Shown in pieces: positions 25,620 through 36,503 of a stretch of 64,000 nt of DNA; position 1 is the stretch's first letter, and each line of letters opens with the position of its first letter. The notes beneath the pieces were generated by a model, which saw only the letters and a program-made list of their open reading frames with translations, did not search any database and had not been told where the DNA came from. This DNA is from Bradyrhizobium sp. CB82 (lineage in GTDB: Bacteria; Pseudomonadota; Alphaproteobacteria; Rhizobiales; Xanthobacteraceae): contig NZ_CP121650.1 in NCBI RefSeq assembly GCF_029714405.1, forward strand, positions 5,399,001-5,463,000. The letters are read 5' to 3'. The translations under genes and the position numbers were made by a program.

Positions 25620-26582
25620 CTACCCGCTCACGCCCCGATTCTTCAGCACGAAACACGCGCCGCCTGCCTTGCGGATGCGGTTGCAGAGATCATCCGCCTC
25701 GGGCCGCGTGTCGGCGCCGATGCGCACCTGATAGAAGGTGCGCGTGCCGCGGCTGCGCATCACCGAGCTCAGAAGGCTCGGGTCGCGGTCGCCGACCACC
25801 GAGCTCAGGCGCGTGACGGCGCGGGAATACATCGCGAGCGCCTTGTTGCGGTCGAAGCCGGCAGCGAGCTGCACGCCCCAGATCTTTGCGGCGGCAAGCT
25901 CGACGTGCTGCTCGAGTCCGGCGACGAACGGGTTGGGCGCACGCTTGAGCAGCGCCATCAACTCGCGGCAGCTGGTCGGCGGCGCACTTGGCGGTGCCTT
26001 GCCACCTCGCCCGGCCGCGGCCCAGTTCTCGACTGTCGAGCCGGTGACGGCGACGACGTAGTTGCGGGTCTGCTCGGGCATGCCGCCGGTGCCGGCGAGC
26101 CATTCCTGGACGCGGCGCGGACCCGCATTGTAGGCGGCCGCCGCAAGCCCGAGATTGCCGAACTGGTTGCGCAGCTCGTTCAGGAATTCCGCCGATTTCG
26201 GCAGCGCCTGCACGGGATTGAAGGGATCGAGGAGCCCGCGCTCGCTGGCGGTGCCCGGCATGAACTGCGCGATGCCCTGCGCGCGCTCGCCGCTGCGCGT
26301 CACCGGCCCAACCGCGTCGCTCTGGAACCGGCTCTCCTGCCAGATCACGCGGGCAAAGAATTCGAGCGGCAGGCTGGCATCGCGCGCAGCCGCTTCGATG
26401 ATCAGGCAGATCGATTCCCGTGTGTCGCTCTCGCGTGCCGCCTCAGCAGACTTCGCCGGCGGCATCGCGAGCTCCTCGACACTCGGATGCACGACCCGGC
26501 TCGGCGCATCCTCGGCCAGTGCCGGCGCGAGCAACAGCAGCGCAGCGGCGGCCTGGCAGAGCACATGTCGGGCTCGTGTCAT
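25620..26582 (-). CDS. lytic transglycosylase with SPOR domain
   Basis: A 320-residue secreted peptidoglycan lyase. The signal peptide is MTRARHVLCQAAAALLLLAP, with cleavage near ALAED. The SLT domain (about residues 60-200) has the catalytic Glu in IWQESRFQSDAVGP and the motifs AQGIAQFMPGTA and AAAYNAGPRRV. The C-terminal 45 residues (FYQVRIGADTRPEADDLCNR) look like a SPOR peptidoglycan-binding domain. The ATG at 26582 is chosen because the signal peptide begins there. Confidence 0.9.
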   Translation of the reverse strand: MTRARHVLCQAAAALLLLAPALAEDAPSRVVHPSVEELAMPPAKSAEAARESDTRESICLIIEAAARDASLPLEFFARVIWQESRFQSDAVGPVTRSGERAQGIAQFMPGTASERGLLDPFNPVQALPKSAEFLNELRNQFGNLGLAAAAYNAGPRRVQEWLAGTGGMPEQTRNYVVAVTGSTVENWAAAGRGGKAPPSAPPTSCRELMALLKRAPNPFVAGLEQHVELAAAKIWGVQLAAGFDRNKALAMYSRAVTRLSSVVGDRDPSLLSSVMRSRGTRTFYQVRIGADTRPEADDLCNRIRKAGGACFVLKNRGVSG

Positions 26583-26678
26583 TGGCAGGGTACCGGGCGA
26601 TATCGGACAAATCGGCCTTGAACTCCACGGCCAAGGCAACTAGCAACTGGCGGTACAATCAACGCAGGCCGGAGCGGA

Positions 26679-27326
26679 ATGGCAACAATCTATTTTGATC
26701 TCGACGGCACGCTGACCGATCCGAAGCCGGGGATTACCCGTTCGATCCAGTATGCGCTGGAACGGTTGGGACAGCATGTCCCAGGCGAGGACGAATTGAC
26801 CTGGTGCATCGGGCCGCCGCTGCACGCGAGCCTGAAAAAGCTCACCGGAACCGACGAGCTCGCCGACCGGGCGCTGCTGCTGTATCGCGAGCGGTTTTCC
26901 GACGTCGGCCTGTTCGAGAACGAGGCGTATGGCGGGATCGAGGAGACCTTGTCCACGCTCTCGGCGACGGGCGCGCGCATGTTCGTCGCGACCAGCAAAC
27001 CGGCCGTCTACGCGAACCGCATCGTCGACCACTTCGGGCTGCGGCGCTATTTCGAGGTGGTGTTCGGCTCTGAACTAGACGGCACGCGCGTCGATAAGGG
27101 GGATCTCCTGCGCTACGCCCTCGAGACCGCGAAAGTGGATCCGCGCAGCGCCGTGATGGTCGGCGACCGCAGCCACGACGTGGTCGGCGCGCGGAAGAAC
27201 GGCATGACCGCGATCGGCGTGCTCTATGGCTATGGCAGCGAGAGCGAGCTCAGGGACGCCGGCGCACATCATGTCTGCGCTGCGCACTCCGATCTGCTTG
27301 CCCACTGCTCGACACTTGTTGCGTAG
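26679..27326 (+). CDS. HAD-family phosphatase (Gph-like)
   Basis: A 215-residue HAD hydrolase with a helical cap. Motif I is FDLDGTLTDPK (nucleophile Asp), motif II ATSKP, motif III the Lys in RVDKGDLL, and motif IV MVGDRSHDVVGA. It is closest in form to phosphoglycolate or 5'-nucleotide phosphatases of the PGMB1 group. The substrate is unassigned. It stands alone between the lytic transglycosylase (divergent) and the nitrilase (convergent). Confidence 0.88.
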   Translation: MATIYFDLDGTLTDPKPGITRSIQYALERLGQHVPGEDELTWCIGPPLHASLKKLTGTDELADRALLLYRERFSDVGLFENEAYGGIEETLSTLSATGARMFVATSKPAVYANRIVDHFGLRRYFEVVFGSELDGTRVDKGDLLRYALETAKVDPRSAVMVGDRSHDVVGARKNGMTAIGVLYGYGSESELRDAGAHHVCAAHSDLLAHCSTLVA

Positions 27327-27337
27327 CGGCAATCAGG

Positions 27338-28353
27338 TCAGCTGGCTGCCGCCGCGATGTCCGCGGGCTCGACGCTGTCGACCGGCAGCGCGAACTGCTC
27401 GACACGCTTGTAGGGCTTCTTGTTGAGCAGCAGCCGCGTGACGTCGGGCCGCGAATAGTGCCCGGCGGGATCAGCTGCGTTCTTGGCAACGCCGATGGCG
27501 CCGAGATCGATCTCCGCGATCAGCAGCCCTTCCTGATCCCGCGCCAGCTTGTCGCCGATCTGGCTGCCGTCGGGGCCGTAGATCGCGGCAAAGCCGCCGC
27601 CGGCATGCAACAGCGCATGCTTGTCCGGGCGGTCGCAGAGCTCGTCGATCATTGCTTGCGAGACGGTCGCACAAGGCGCAAGCACGAAGCACGAGCCCTC
27701 TACCGCATAGACGCGCGAGGCGGCGTTGTTCACCTCTGCACCCAGGGCGGGCGCGAAGGGATCGTAGAGCGAGAAGCTCGGCCAGGACGCCACATGCACC
27801 TGCTCGTTCTGGGCGTACATCGCATATTTCGACAGCGGCTGGAGATGCTCCCAGCAGCACAGCGCGCCGAGCCGTCCGATGTCGCGGCGGTCGTGCACGG
27901 CAAGGTCACTGCCGTCGCCCTCGCCATAGACGGTGCGCTCGGCATGGGTCGGCCGCAGCTTGCGGCGCTTTGCAATGGTCTCTCCGTCCGGCCCGATCAG
28001 CCATTGCGCGATGTAGAGGCTGCCGCCGTCGCGCTCGGACAGCCCGATCACCGCGTCAGGCCGGCCTTGCACACGGCCTGCCGCAGCTTCTCCGCCTGCG
28101 GGCTGTCGTAGGCGAGCGAATTGTCGAAATAGCGCTGCACGAAACCCCGGCCTATTGACCAGGCCGGCGAGTCCAGCCAGATATGCCAGGGGTAGCCGGG
28201 GATGAACACCTCGGGAAATGCAATCAGCTTCGCGCCCTTCCTTGCGGCCTCCTCGATCAGCGCGATCGACTTGTCGACCGAAGCATCGAGGTCGAGCCAG
28301 GCCGGCGCCGCCTGCACCACCGCAACCCGGTATTTCGGATGTTCGATACCCAT
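27338..28353 (-). pseudogene. nitrilase, disrupted by one frameshift
   Basis: The coding content is a full-length nitrilase of about 338 residues in two frames. The N-terminal part (MGIEHPKYRVAVVQAAPAWL to LRQAVCKAG) holds the catalytic Glu in FPEVFIPGYP. The C-terminal part (VIGLSERDGGSLYIAQWLIG onward) holds the Lys in KRRKLRPTH and the Cys in CCWEHLQPL. A single missing base near 28050-28060 puts a TGA at 28048-28050. Otherwise all motifs are intact. GGAGG fixes the ATG at 28353. It is either a recent inactivation or a sequencing error. It faces an AraC-type activator. Confidence 0.85.
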
Positions 28354-28582
28354 TCCCGCCTCCATCCTTGGTGGGACAGGGCCGCTTCCCAGTTGATCGA
28401 AGGCCCAGGTCCGATGCAGTCTTCCGATGCACTCGATTGGGCCACAGCCGGATGACTTTTGCTCGACCGCCACGGCACGAAAATTCGACTGGCAAGGCAA
28501 ATGGCGATGGCGGTGCGGAAATTGCCTGCGCTGAGGCTGGATCTTGCATGCAGTTTTCGGAGTGTGAAAGGGAGGCCTGCCA
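28354..28582. other. shared promoter region of nitrilase and AraC gene
   Basis: A 229-bp gap between two divergent genes. It should hold both promoters and the AraC-type binding sites. I could not single out a convincing operator or -35/-10 pair. Confidence 0.4.
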
Positions 28583-29539
28583 ATGACCATCCAGTTCACG
28601 ACGGACGGCAGCCCCGGCCACCGGCGCCTCGCGCTCTGGCAGGACATCGTCTGCGACGTCTTCGTCGAGCTCGACTGCAAGTCGGATCTCGGCAGCGCCT
28701 TCCGCGGCTCGGTGACGCAAGCCTCCCTTGGACGTGCGGTCTGTTCGGATGTCTGCTCGGACCGCCAGCACGTCTTCCGCACGCCGTCGCGAATCGCCCG
28801 CTCGGATCTCGACTTCGTGCTCGTCGCGCTTGGCAATCAGGGCGTCGGCGGCGTGGTGCAGGATGGCCGCGAGACCGTGATCCATCCCGGCGAGTTTGCG
28901 CTCTATGACACCACGCGCCCCTATGAGCTGAAGTTCGATCATGCCTTCACGCAGACCATCTTCAAAGTGCCGCGCGAGATGCTGCAGCGGCGCTTGGGGG
29001 CCACCGAGGCGCTGACCGCGATATCGTTTGGCGCGGACGCACCGCTGCAAAAGCTCGCCTACGATTTCGTCTTCAAGCTTTGCCACAGCGCCGATCAGAT
29101 CGATCCGCAGCACGCCGTCGCGCTCTCCGAGCAGGCGGTCGATCTCGTCGCGATGGCGCTCAGCGAACGGCTAGGCAAGACGTCGCTGCCCTCCTCGACC
29201 CATCGCTCGGCCCTGCTCTACCGGCTGAAGGCGCATATCCGCAGTCACCTCGCCGATCCCGATCTATCGCTGTCGAACACCGCGGCCGCGCTTCGAATCT
29301 CGCCGCGCTACGTCAACGATCTCCTCAGCCAGGAGCACACCTCGTTCCAGCGTTATGTGCTCGCAGAGCGTCTTGCCCAAAGCAGGCGCGATCTCGCCTC
29401 ACCCGTGCTCGCGCATCGCCACGTCGGCGAGATCGCCTTCGCCTGGGGTTTCAACGACCTCTCGCATTTCGGCCGCGTCTTCCGCGAGCATTTCGGAATG
29501 TCGCCACGTGATTTCCGGCAGAGCCAGTTGCGGCATTAG
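28583..29539 (+). CDS. AraC-family transcriptional activator
   Basis: A 318-residue regulator with an AraC_binding_2 N-terminal domain (about residues 10-190, with HPGEFALYDTTRPYELKFDH). A C-terminal double helix-turn-helix follows (residues 210-318), ending VGEIAFAWGFNDLSHFGRVF and FGMSPRDFRQ. This architecture (FeaR/NitR-like) is often found next to nitrilase or amidase genes. The gene is divergent from the broken nitrilase, so it was probably that gene's activator. It looks intact. Confidence 0.9.
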   Translation: MTIQFTTDGSPGHRRLALWQDIVCDVFVELDCKSDLGSAFRGSVTQASLGRAVCSDVCSDRQHVFRTPSRIARSDLDFVLVALGNQGVGGVVQDGRETVIHPGEFALYDTTRPYELKFDHAFTQTIFKVPREMLQRRLGATEALTAISFGADAPLQKLAYDFVFKLCHSADQIDPQHAVALSEQAVDLVAMALSERLGKTSLPSSTHRSALLYRLKAHIRSHLADPDLSLSNTAAALRISPRYVNDLLSQEHTSFQRYVLAERLAQSRRDLASPVLAHRHVGEIAFAWGFNDLSHFGRVFREHFGMSPRDFRQSQLRH

Positions 29540-29615
29540 ACAGGTCGCCGTTCCGCAACCAGACGACGTGACAAGCAGTCGCCGACAACGAGGCGCATGG
29601 TTGGGGAACGATTTG

Positions 29616-30758
29616 ATGCCTCGTGCCAGTCTCCCGGTCTGCCTTCGCTCAACGACCGCCCGCCTGCTCCTTATGCTCGCGCGCGACGCCGCCCTCGGGC
29701 TGGCGCTGGCGTTCTTTGTTTGCATCTCCTGCTCCATGGCCCAGGCCGGGACTGGCAAGCTTCGGGTAGCGACGCGCATCGTGCCGCCCATGGTCATCGA
29801 GAAGAACGGCGTTCTGAGCGGCTTCAGCATCGAGCTCTGGAACGACATCGGCCAGCGCCTGCACCGCGAGACGGAGTACATCATCACGTCCGATGTCGGC
29901 GAGTTGCTCGATGCTGTGGAGAGCGGACGGGCCGATCTCGGGATCTCCGCCATCTCCATCACGTCCGAGCGCGAGGACAGGTTCGACTTCTCTCAACCGA
30001 TCATGAATTCGGGCCTGCAGATCATGGTGCGTGGCACCGCCGCCAATGTCGAGCCCAATCCCCTGAGCGAGCTGATGCAGTTGTTCTTCTCCCGAACTCT
30101 TCTGGTCTGGCTGGGCATTGCGCTGCTGCTGATCCTCGTTCCGGCGCATCTGATCTTTCTGGTGGAGCGGCATCATCGCAACGGCATCATTCCGACCACG
30201 CGGTATTTTCCGGGAATCTTCCATGCCATGTTCTGGGCCGCGGGCACACTGGCGACCCAGGCGGATCAAATGCCCCGGCACTGGATCGCCCGCATCGTGG
30301 CGGTGCTGTGGATGTTCACGGGCGTAGTGTTCGTGGCCTTCTACACCGCGCAATTGACGGCATCGCTGACGGTCCAGCAGATCAGGGGCCCGATCAACAG
30401 TCCTGAGGATCTCGTCGGCAAGAGCGTCGGCACGACACGGGGAAGCACGGCCACCCTTTATCTGAACGAGGCCAAGGCGCAGGTCCGTGAGTTCGAGAAA
30501 GTCAATGACCTCTACAAGGCCCTGCTGGATCAGGAGATCGACGCGGTCGTCTTCGATTCACCTGCGTTGCTCTATTACACGGCGCATGACGGCAGGGGAT
30601 TGGCGCGGACCGTCGGCCGCGTCTTCCATCGGGAAGACTACGGAATCGTCTTTCCGACCGGCAGCCCGTTGCGCAAGCATGTCAACGAGGCGCTTCTGGC
30701 ACTGCGCGAAAGTGACGCCTATCAGCGTATCTACGACGAGTGGTTCGGCAAGCACTAG
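29616..30758 (+). CDS. ionotropic glutamate receptor-like ligand-gated channel protein
   Basis: A 380-residue protein with a signal sequence (residues 16-44) and a periplasmic amino-acid-binding domain split in two by membrane segments. Lobe 1 carries SISITSERE-type ligand residues (R119). Then come helix M1 (160-183), a re-entrant pore loop FHAMFWAAGTLATQ (202-215), helix M3 (224-247) running into FYTAQLTASLTV, and lobe 2 (NSPEDLVGKSVGTTRGSTAT). This is the topology of GluR0 and animal glutamate receptors. FYTAQLTASLT corresponds to their SYTANLAAFLT gate motif. The pore lacks the TVGYG potassium filter. It has no ABC permease or ATPase neighbours, which supports a channel rather than a transporter component. 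Confidence 0.82.
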   Translation: MPRASLPVCLRSTTARLLLMLARDAALGLALAFFVCISCSMAQAGTGKLRVATRIVPPMVIEKNGVLSGFSIELWNDIGQRLHRETEYIITSDVGELLDAVESGRADLGISAISITSEREDRFDFSQPIMNSGLQIMVRGTAANVEPNPLSELMQLFFSRTLLVWLGIALLLILVPAHLIFLVERHHRNGIIPTTRYFPGIFHAMFWAAGTLATQADQMPRHWIARIVAVLWMFTGVVFVAFYTAQLTASLTVQQIRGPINSPEDLVGKSVGTTRGSTATLYLNEAKAQVREFEKVNDLYKALLDQEIDAVVFDSPALLYYTAHDGRGLARTVGRVFHREDYGIVFPTGSPLRKHVNEALLALRESDAYQRIYDEWFGKH

Positions 30759-30936
30759 GCCGGCGAGGCGGCGCGACGCTGCATTCGTATTTCGGCAGAA
30801 TTTTCTCCAATATGCGCACAGCAGGGTCGGCCGTCCGATGCCGCCGATGTGACCGAACGTGAAGCCGGGCCAGATTGCGGCGCCGCAAGGCGAACCTCAC
30901 CTAAGGTCCGGGTCAGGTTCCATCGGGGAGAACGCA

Positions 30937-31167
30937 ATGCGTCCCATCTTGCTTTTGAGCCTTCTGATCGCGCTGTCGAGTACTGCCAACGCCGCGCCGG
31001 TGCATCGCACGCACCGGCAGCATGTTGCCCCTGCCCCTCGCGTGATCACGGATCCCATGTCAAGCTTTGGCTATGCGCCGCCCCGAGGGAGGGCCCCCTA
31101 TTTGGCCGTGCCAAGCGACCAGCCGGATCCGATGGTTGACAGTCCCTACAAGAACTGGGGCGGCTAG
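30937..31167 (+). CDS. small secreted protein
   Basis: A 76-residue protein with a clear signal peptide (MRPILLLSLLIALSSTANAA) and a short mature part rich in Pro, His and Arg, ending SPYKNWGG. GGGGAG lies 6 bases upstream of the ATG at 30937. The function is unknown; similar short exported proteins are common in Bradyrhizobium. Confidence 0.68.
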   Translation: MRPILLLSLLIALSSTANAAPVHRTHRQHVAPAPRVITDPMSSFGYAPPRGRAPYLAVPSDQPDPMVDSPYKNWGG

Positions 31168-31277
31168 CGAACGTCGCGGGCGGCCGTCCTCTCGCCCAGT
31201 TGCATGCGCGCCGCGCATTGACGTGTATCAAGCCGATCTTCCCGCGACGTGCCATCGTGCACGCGCGAGGATCGTCG

Positions 31278-31439
31278 ATGCGCCGATTTGCCATGAAGGC
31301 ACTGTTCACCGCCCTCAGTTTCAACAGAGAAGAGAGGAAGCGGACCGATTGGGATCGCAACGTCCTGATCTTCTCGTCCGTGGTGACGGCGGGCCTGATC
31401 GCGCTCTATGTCTTCGGCAAGGCAACGTCGCGCTGGTAG
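31278..31439 (+). CDS. small membrane protein
   Basis: A 53-residue protein (MRRFAMKALFTALSFNREER) with one C-terminal transmembrane helix (VLIFSSVVTAGLIALYVFGK). GAGGA lies 6 bases before the ATG at 31278. The function is unknown. Confidence 0.6.
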   Translation: MRRFAMKALFTALSFNREERKRTDWDRNVLIFSSVVTAGLIALYVFGKATSRW

Positions 31440-31457
31440 CGCCCTCTCTGCCGGCAC

Positions 31458-31559
31458 TCAGCCGCGCAGCAAGCGCGTGTATTGGCGCGGCGTCATGCCA
31501 CTCAAGGCGCGGAAGCGCTGCGTGAAGTGGCTCTGACTGCTGAGGCCGCAGCTATCGCT
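31458..31559 (-). pseudogene. AraC-family regulator C-terminal remnant
   Basis: On the minus strand, 33 codons and a TGA read SDSCGLSSQSHFTQRFRALS and then GMTPRQYTRLLRG. This is the second helix-turn-helix and tail of an AraC regulator. The expected 250 or more upstream codons are absent; sequence beyond 31560 does not continue the family. It is a truncated leftover. Confidence 0.65.
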
Positions 31560-31599
31560 GGTCGCCCTGGTCGATCACCGGACTGGCGCTCGTTGGCCT

Positions 31600-31920
31600 C
31601 GGCAACGTCGTCCTCCTCGTGCGCGTGCCGCCGAGCCGCGCTGCGGCCTTGGAAAGAGCCTCGACGTCGTGCAGTGCCCGCAGGACGGCTATGGCAGTGT
31701 TCGCCGCGTCATGCCGACCTTCCGCTTCGATAGCGAGAGCGTCCCGTCCAGCCGCTCGGTCCGCGGCACAACCTGTGCGTGGCTTAACCATTTGGCATAT
31801 CTGCCGCTTGCCGGGAAATCCGCTGCTGGGAGGTATCGTGGGCATGGGCGTCGACGCCGCAACGGGCGCGGCGACTGACCACAAACCCAATCCTGTCATC
31901 GTCACGATGCAGCCCTCGGC
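31600..31920 (+). pseudogene. degenerate remnant of a rhizobial envelope protein
   Basis: Broken frames include CPQDGYGSVRRVMPTFRFDS and, after a frameshift, LLGGIVGMGVDAATGAATDH followed by KPNPVIVTMQPS. The latter resembles the GVDA-G-DLxPNPVxV ending of PEGA-like lipoproteins of rhizobia. No start codon or intact frame is present. The call is tentative. Confidence 0.33.
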
Positions 31921-32012
31921 CCGCCGCCGCAGGCGCCGGTTGCGAGAAAGCCGCGCCCACCGCGGGCACCCGACGCAGGCACCTGACGCCGTGCCGCGAA
32001 AGACATTCGACA

Positions 32013-32044
32013 AAAAGAGGCCGGCTTCGCAGCCGGCCTCTTTT
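32013..32044 (-). terminator. rho-independent terminator of clpA
   Basis: A perfect 14-bp stem (32013-32026 with 32031-32044) and a TCGC loop lie 20 bp past the clpA stop. The minus strand continues with a T-run. The symmetric A and T tracts would let it work in both directions. Confidence 0.9.
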
Positions 32045-32063
32045 CAGTTCATGACGCTCCCGA

Positions 32064-34478
<2,415 letters not shown>

Positions 34479-34731
34479 TCGCGTCCTCTGTGGCCCCCAC
34501 CATCATGATCGCCATCGCCCGGTCAGGCAACAACAACCTTTGTCACATATAGTTATACAAGATCGCGGCAAAAGACCGGTTCCGCGACACTGGACTCGCG
34601 CGCGGTATTTTCGATGCAAAACCCGTTCCGATTTGGGCGGGGTCCCCTCCCCGTAGTTCGCCGGCCGTGGCGGCCGTGAGGATAGCGAACCGGGTGACGC
34701 GAATGTCAGAAAGGCAGAACGCGGGACGCGC
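34479..34731. other. clpS-clpA intergenic region
   Basis: No gene is seen in these 253 bp. A GC-rich imperfect hairpin near 34658-34678 could end clpS transcription or attenuate read-through into clpA. The clpA promoter should also be here. Confidence 0.4.
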
Positions 34732-35064
34732 CTACTTCTTTTCCATCACGCATTGCAGGGGGTGCTGGTGCTTGCGGGCAAAATCCATCACCTGCGTGAC
34801 CTTGGTCTCGGCGATCTCGTAGGTGAAGACGCCGCATTCGCCGATGCCGTGATGGTGGACATGCAGCATGATCTTGGTCGCTGCCTCGATGTCCTTGTTG
34901 AAGAACTTCTCCAGCACGAGAACCACGAACTCCATCGGCGTGTAGTCGTCGTTCAGGATCAGCACCCGGTAGAGGTTGGGCCGCTTGGTCTTGGGCTTGA
35001 CCTTGGTGATGACCGAGGTGCTCGGGCCGGACGGACCATTAGAACGGTTGTCGTCATTGCCCAT
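34732..35064 (-). CDS. clpS: ATP-dependent Clp protease adaptor ClpS
   Basis: A 110-residue N-end-rule adaptor that delivers substrates with N-terminal Phe, Leu, Tyr or Trp to ClpAP. The core reads [20 protein letters not shown], with the hydrophobic-pocket residues [10 protein letters not shown] and the His in [20 protein letters not shown]. The start is uncertain: ATG 35064 gives a normal-length protein, while in-frame ATG 35124 and GTG 35148 give longer ones. None has a good ribosome binding site. Confidence 0.92.
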   Translation of the reverse strand: MGNDDNRSNGPSGPSTSVITKVKPKTKRPNLYRVLILNDDYTPMEFVVLVLEKFFNKDIEAATKIMLHVHHHGIGECGVFTYEIAETKVTQVMDFARKHQHPLQCVMEKK

Positions 35065-35148
35065 CCGGGGAGCATGAGCGACGGCTGACGCGGGCAGATC
35101 GAGGCTGGAAGTTAGTTGCGGCATGGCACAGGCGTTCAAAATCCCCAC

Positions 35149-35501
35149 GGAAGCATATAGCAGCCCGCCGCGCTGCTCCGCCGTTCGGAGCCTCGCATAG
35201 GCGCGCGTCTTGTTCGATCGCCGCTCCCGACCGGTCCGGTCCTCACCGGAACGGCATCGATGAATATGGGCCTGCCCCCGGCCCGCCGCAAGCGTGCAAA
35301 GGCTCGACCTGTCCGGCCGCGGCGGTCCCGATTCCCGGTCCCTGGTCCCGGTCCCTGGCGATCCCGACCAAGGTTAGTCAATCCGGACCAGTTTGACAAA
35401 AAAATCCGATCAACAAGTTTCCCCCGTCCTTAACCAGGAACCCGGCGTTAACTTGCGGACCCCGCTCGCGTACACGTCGATGCAGACGGCGCTCCACCAA
35501 C
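35149..35501. other. intergenic region, no gene seen
   Basis: About 350 bp upstream of clpS. It contains GC-rich repeats of CCCGG/CCGGTCC type near 35330-35370 but no frame with credible codon use before 35502. The clpS promoter should lie in the part near 35150-35250. Confidence 0.35.
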
Positions 35502-35684
35502 GGCGATGTATTCTTCTCGATCATTCCCTTCGCCAAGACCGACAACGTGAAGTCCAGCAAGGATGGCAAGAGCTGGATCGACTGGATCGACCCGCCGGTT
35601 CTTCATGCCGACAAGCTCGACCAGATCGTGCCGACCTGCAAAACGATCGGCACTGCGCTCAGCACGCTGATGGGCTCGCAATAA
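35502..35684 (+). pseudogene. start-less coding fragment of unknown family
   Basis: Sixty codons with strong third-position GC read GDVFFSIIPFAKTDNVKSSK, DGKSWIDWIDPPVLHADKLD and QIVPTCKTIGTALSTLMGSQ, then TAA. No usable start codon opens this frame before the conserved-looking part, and upstream codons in this frame are not protein-like. A hairpin terminator follows. It is probably the 3' end of a lost gene. I do not recognise the family. Confidence 0.45.
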
Positions 35685-35710
35685 CCCTCGCGAACGCGCT
35701 CACGAAAAAA

Positions 35711-35735
35711 GCCCGGCTGAACCAGCCGGGCCTTT
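35711..35735 (-). terminator. rho-independent terminator of the phasin gene
   Basis: Stem GCCCGGCT (35711-35718) and AGCCGGGC (35724-35731) with a 5-nt loop, flanked by six A residues at 35705-35710. Read on the minus strand this is a hairpin with a T6 tail, 29 bp after the phasin stop. It could also serve the plus-strand fragment. Confidence 0.85.
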
Positions 35736-35759
35736 CCGATTCCAGGACTTGACGAAGAG

Positions 35760-36101
35760 TTACTGGGCGGCCGGGGTGAACTTCGAGACGATGGTCTCGA
35801 CCGGCTTGAACGCCTGCTTGGCGAGATCGTTGTAGAGGCCGGCGATCTTCTGCGATTCTGCAACGAACGTCTCGTAGGCGGAGCGCGCGAAATCGGTCTG
35901 CGCTTCCAGCGCCTTGTCCAGCGACTTCACGCCGGAAAGCTTCTCGACGAAGGACTTGGTGTCCTCGAACGACTTCTTGGTGTAGTCGCCATAGGCGCTG
36001 GCGATCGCCTGGAGGCCGTTCTGCACCGAACTCGCGGAGGCGACGCACTGCTCGAACTGCTCTTTCCCGTAGTTCTGAAAGTCTTCAACCTTGAACATCA
36101 T
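35760..36101 (-). CDS. phasin family protein
   Basis: A 113-residue helical protein of the phasin family, amphipathic proteins that coat polyhydroxyalkanoate granules. Typical segments are FKVEDFQNYGKEQFEQCVAS, SYGDYTKKSFEDTKSFVEKL-like helix pairs, and TDFARSAYETFVAESQKIAG followed by LYNDLAKQAFKPVE. AAGGA lies 4 bases before the first of two adjacent ATGs. Two GTGC-N3-GCAC palindromes about 80-120 bp upstream suggest control by PhaR, the PHA-responsive repressor. Confidence 0.9.
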   Translation of the reverse strand: MMFKVEDFQNYGKEQFEQCVASASSVQNGLQAIASAYGDYTKKSFEDTKSFVEKLSGVKSLDKALEAQTDFARSAYETFVAESQKIAGLYNDLAKQAFKPVETIVSKFTPAAQ

Positions 36102-36179
36102 GGAATCCTTTTTTCCTGGCTCTCGTCCGGAAGCCTGGATCTTCAAAACCTTGGGGCCACCTGACGCTGCCCATAATTA

Positions 36180-36222
36180 GTGCAACGCACAAAAAAGTCA
36201 AGAATCCTTGTGCGACGCACAA
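36180..36222. promoter_or_regulatory. two PhaR-like operators upstream of the phasin gene
   Basis: GTGCAACGCAC (36180-36190) and TTGTGCGACGCACAA (36208-36222) are perfect palindromes of the TGC-N3-GCA type bound by PhaR. Their centres are 30 bp apart, about three helical turns, in the phasin promoter region. Confidence 0.6.
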
Positions 36223-36503
36223 ATACACGCAACTTGAGGCGATTCTCGGAGATCTACGCAAGGGTTCCTTAAGCTTTTGGAAACCGAGCGCCCCTACCCT
36301 GATTCCCTGGACGTGTTCAGCTTCCGACAGGCGGTCAAAAGCCGTTTGAGAACATTGCCTTAGCCAGAACAGCGGCTTGAGCTTCGATCGCTGACGATCA
36401 GCGCCGGCGGATTGGCGGTTCAAGCAGGTCATGGTCCCGGATCTGGAGGGCACAATTTTGCCTCACGAGCCGGTGATCAAGTCAGAAACGGGGACGGGGT
36501 TTC
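36223..36503. other. phasin-carboxypeptidase intergenic region
   Basis: About 280 bp with no gene. It should carry the carboxypeptidase promoter; no confident -35/-10 pair was found. Confidence 0.4.

Noticed and set aside
36445..36465. Sigma-54-like sequence GGGCACAATTTTGCC upstream of the carboxypeptidase
   Set aside because: The GG and GC elements are spaced one base wrong for a sigma-54 promoter, and nothing else supports it.
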